A stretch of DNA of 5,864 nt from Tannerella sp. (GTDB taxonomy: Bacteria; Bacteroidota; Bacteroidia; Bacteroidales; Tannerellaceae), in the NCBI GenBank assembly GCA_031282485.1, contig JAITDQ010000044.1:1-5864 (forward strand). The letters are read 5' to 3'. The notes below the pieces were generated by a model. The model was not told where the DNA came from. It ran no database searches and saw only the letters and a program-made list of their open reading frames with translations. The first letter of the stretch is position 1; the number at the start of each line of letters is the position of its first letter. A program made the position numbers and the translations under genes. Shown here in pieces: positions 3,946-5,864 of this stretch.

Positions 3946-5846
3946 GACCGGGTTTTTTGTACGCAGTAAAGTTGATTTTCGGAACGGACAATCATTCTGT
4001 TGTCCGTAAAGGCAGGCGTTGCAAATGTCCGTTCTCCCGTCTCAAACGAGTTGACAGGGGTCAATTCGCTGTTGGCCGAATAGATAAATGCTTTCCCGCT
4101 GTTGCTGAAGAGATAAATTTTGCCTTCGGCGATAACCGGCGAAGAGTAAAATTCGGTATTTGTTTCATGATATGTTTTCAACTCTCCGCTTTTTGCATCG
4201 TAACAGGCAAGAACACCATAACTTGTAGCCACATAAACATTGTCTTTGGTAGCGGCAGGCGAAGAAACTTCGGGCAGATAATCGCTTGCTTCCCACAGTT
4301 TTTCACCGGTTGCAGCGTCAACGGCAATCAACGACGCATATTCGCTGGCGCCAAACACCAAACCCGCCGAACTGCATGGACTGGAGGCTACTTCGCCGCT
4401 GAGGAATTTCACTGTCCAGTTTTGTTCGCCGTTATTCGGGTTATAGGAGGTAATGTTGGGGTTTCCCATCAGGACAAGTTGCGGTTTTTTGTCCACGTAA
4501 GTGATGATGGGCGAACTCCATGTGATTTTGTCGGTACGCGCTTTACTCCACCGTTCGGCGCCGGTTGCCATGTCCAAAGCCAGAAGTTTTGGCGAATTGC
4601 TGTTATCATACTGAACAATCAGCAGATTTCCGAACGACAGCAGAGAAGAAGCATATCCGTAATGATTGGCGGGGACGCCGAGATTTTTAGCCCAGAGACG
4701 TTTGCCGTCCATGTCGGCGCAGAGTAAATCGCCTGTAGCAAAGATGGCGGCCACCTGTTTGCCGTTGGTCGTAACGGTCGAGGCGGCAAGTCCGGTATCT
4801 TCCGTCGTTTTGGGCATTTGCGCGGGCGAGCCGGAGATGTTTTCCGCCGCCAGTTGCCAGAGTAATTTTCCTGTATTCAAATCATAACAGTAAAGTTCAC
4901 GCGCCTGTTCGTCCGCACCCGTGATGAAAATTTTATTGCCGTTGATAACAGGCGAATTGTATCCGTGACGCGGAATATCACTTTTCCATGTGATGTTTTC
5001 GCCTGTACTCAAATCCCATTTGGTCGGGATATTCTTTGCAGCGGTAACAGCGCTGGAATTGTTGCCGCGAAAACTGTTGTGGGTTACTTTGGGAACTTCC
5101 GGTTCAGCGACAACAGCGACGGTGGCGGTGGTGGCGACGGCGGCAACGGTGGTATCGGAAGTGGAGACTGTAGCGGTAGCAGTGGCGGAAGTAGCAGTGG
5201 TAGCGGTAGCAGCGACGGTGGTGGCGGTAGTGGCGACGACGGTATCGGTGACGGTGACTGTGGCTACGGGAGTTTTTTCCTCCGGTTGTGCCGTATCAGC
5301 CGGCAGTTTGTCGGTTGTTATATTTTCGTCGTTTTGTTCTTCCGGTTGTGTTTCGACGATTAATTCGTCCTTTTCGTTTTCTTTCCCGCTTTTCAGATAT
5401 GGCGACGACAAAAATGTGAATACCAAAGCGCCTGTTACCAAAACGCCTGCAACCCAGTTGACATATTTACGCGCCTGCGTTTTTTCCGCCCATTCGTCAA
5501 TCGGGTCGATTATCTTATCGGGAATATCTTTTGTTTTTCTGAAATAGTAGCGTGTGGCAACGATAAAAACAACCAGCATACCCATCAGGATATAAACGCC
5601 CGTCATCAAATGGTCAACGCGAACGAAATAGGCGCGACGAGCCATCAAATCAAGTTGACGGATTTGTTCCTGCAACTGGACATTTCCGGAGTTTTCATCG
5701 TTAATCTGCTTTAACGTTTCAATCACTTCCGCCTGTAAAGGATTAAAACCTTTCACCTGAAAATAATTGGTTATTAACATTATCGAAAAGGTAACGATAA
5801 AAACCGCCGATACAATGGCTATATTTCTTGCTATTTTTCTGTTCAT
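3942..5846 (-). CDS. Membrane-anchored PQQ-like beta-propeller protein
   Basis: 634 residues. Three hydrophobic helices lie at about 7-28, 80-98 and 131-148. Basic residues near the N-terminus and in loop 99-130 place both inside, so everything after residue 150 should be periplasmic. Residues 194-247 are a low-complexity Ala/Thr/Val linker (49 of 54 residues). Residues about 255-630 form a PQQ-like propeller: an opening FRGN motif (259-262) and repeated T/N-G-x3-W blade signatures ending at Trp330, Trp385, Trp433, Trp477 and Trp518, plus a degenerate one near 553. Such propellers occur in BamB and in quinoprotein dehydrogenases. I see no adjacent-cysteine pair typical of quinoprotein dehydrogenases, so cofactor binding is doubtful and a scaffold or sensing role is more likely. 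It is the first gene of the probable operon and overlaps the NuoEF-like gene by 4 bp. The ATG at 5846 is chosen because it directly precedes a basic residue cluster and the first helix; the frame stays open to the right edge (six more codons), so a longer form cannot be excluded. Confidence 0.88.
   Translation of the reverse strand: MNRKIARNIAIVSAVFIVTFSIMLITNYFQVKGFNPLQAEVIETLKQINDENSGNVQLQEQIRQLDLMARRAYFVRVDHLMTGVYILMGMLVVFIVATRYYFRKTKDIPDKIIDPIDEWAEKTQARKYVNWVAGVLVTGALVFTFLSSPYLKSGKENEKDELIVETQPEEQNDENITTDKLPADTAQPEEKTPVATVTVTDTVVATTATTVAATATTATSATATATVSTSDTTVAAVATTATVAVVAEPEVPKVTHNSFRGNNSSAVTAAKNIPTKWDLSTGENITWKSDIPRHGYNSPVINGNKIFITGADEQARELYCYDLNTGKLLWQLAAENISGSPAQMPKTTEDTGLAASTVTTNGKQVAAIFATGDLLCADMDGKRLWAKNLGVPANHYGYASSLLSFGNLLIVQYDNSNSPKLLALDMATGAERWSKARTDKITWSSPIITYVDKKPQLVLMGNPNITSYNPNNGEQNWTVKFLSGEVASSPCSSAGLVFGASEYASLIAVDAATGEKLWEASDYLPEVSSPAATKDNVYVATSYGVLACYDAKSGELKTYHETNTEFYSSPVIAEGKIYLFSNSGKAFIYSANSELTPVNSFETGERTFATPAFTDNRMIVRSENQLYCVQKTRS
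5106..5267 (-). repeat. Degenerate trinucleotide-like tract encoding the Ala/Thr/Val linker
   Basis: Almost every codon in this stretch is ACN, GCN or GTN on the minus strand, giving a G-rich GGN-like pattern on the plus strand. Forty-nine of 54 encoded residues are Ala, Thr or Val; the exceptions are two Asp and three Ser. It separates the membrane part from the propeller. Such imperfect triplet tracts tend to change length by slippage, so linker length may vary between strains. On the opposite strand it creates spurious Gly/Ser-rich and Val/Ala-rich reading frames, which I do not count as genes. Confidence 0.85.
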
Positions 5847-5848
5847 GT

Positions 5849-5856
5849 CAAATATA
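5849..5856 (-). promoter_or_regulatory. Possible -7 promoter element (TATATTTG) just before the propeller gene
   Basis: On the minus strand 5856-5849 reads TATATTTG, a full match to the Bacteroidota -7 consensus TAnnTTTG, only 2 bp before the ATG at 5846. Used as such, transcription would start at or slightly inside the annotated start codon, giving a leaderless mRNA or implying a later start. The window ends 8 bp further on, so the -33 element cannot be checked. The match may be coincidental in AT-rich DNA. Confidence 0.25.
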
Positions 5857-5864
5857 TTGTTAAA

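Noticed and set aside
3166..3969. Long plus-strand open frame (267 codons)
   Set aside because: It is antisense to the clearly recognisable NuoE-like and linker region, and its translation shows no domain. Long shadow frames are expected opposite genes of this composition.
4965..5547. Two plus-strand frames with Gly/Ser-rich and Val/Ala-rich stretches
   Set aside because: Both arise from the complement of the Ala/Thr/Val triplet tract in the propeller gene; composition mirrors the repeat and nothing else supports them.
3942..5846. PQQ-dependent dehydrogenase
   Set aside because: The propeller is a short single domain with generic blade repeats, without the adjacent-cysteine pair typical of these enzymes or a cytochrome domain.

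Overview
The window looks like Bacteroidota DNA, most likely an uncultured Bacteroidales-type anaerobe. The grounds are protein family resemblance, genes of intermediate GC separated by very AT-rich spacers, no clear Shine-Dalgarno sequences, matches to the Bacteroidota -7 promoter consensus TAnnTTTG, and a small IS200-like transposase N-terminus of a type common in that phylum. The assignment is an inference from the sequence alone.

Layout. All recognised genes lie on the minus strand. From right to left (the direction of transcription) there are three tightly packed genes that probably form one operon. The first (5846 to 3942) encodes a membrane-anchored protein with three transmembrane helices, an Ala/Thr/Val-rich linker and a PQQ-like beta-propeller predicted to be periplasmic. 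The second (3945 to 1540) encodes an 801-residue natural fusion of a NuoE/HydC-like [2Fe-2S] protein to a NuoF/HydB-like flavoprotein with a second thioredoxin-like domain and a C-terminal 2[4Fe-4S] ferredoxin. The third (1556 to 579) encodes a 325-residue iron-sulfur protein that joins a NuoG-type [2Fe-2S] domain, a GltD-type N-terminal cluster domain and a C-terminal 4Fe-4S site, but has no flavin, hydrogenase or molybdopterin domain. The genes overlap by 4 bp (ATGA) and 17 bp, so translation is probably coupled.

How they work together. The second and third products look like the NADH-oxidising core of a HydABC/Bfu-type soluble oxidoreductase: NADH, FMN and a chain of Fe-S clusters. They would pass electrons between NAD(H) and ferredoxin or another low-potential partner. 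The catalytic output module expected in well-known relatives ([FeFe] hydrogenase H-cluster, GltD flavin/NADPH domain, formate dehydrogenase) is missing here. The partner is either encoded elsewhere or is a free carrier. The co-transcribed propeller protein may tether or sense this complex at the inner membrane; that is inference.

Downstream of the operon, 105 to 578 is non-coding. It holds an AT-rich block and then a dense mosaic of short repeats: three copies of a module A, three copies of a module B, short hairpins, and two back-to-back perfect 8-bp tandem duplications. At the left edge (104 to 1) is the start of a probable REP-associated/IS200-type tyrosine transposase. A transposase of this type beside a palindrome-rich repeat block suggests a REP/BIME-like system and is the most unusual part of the window.
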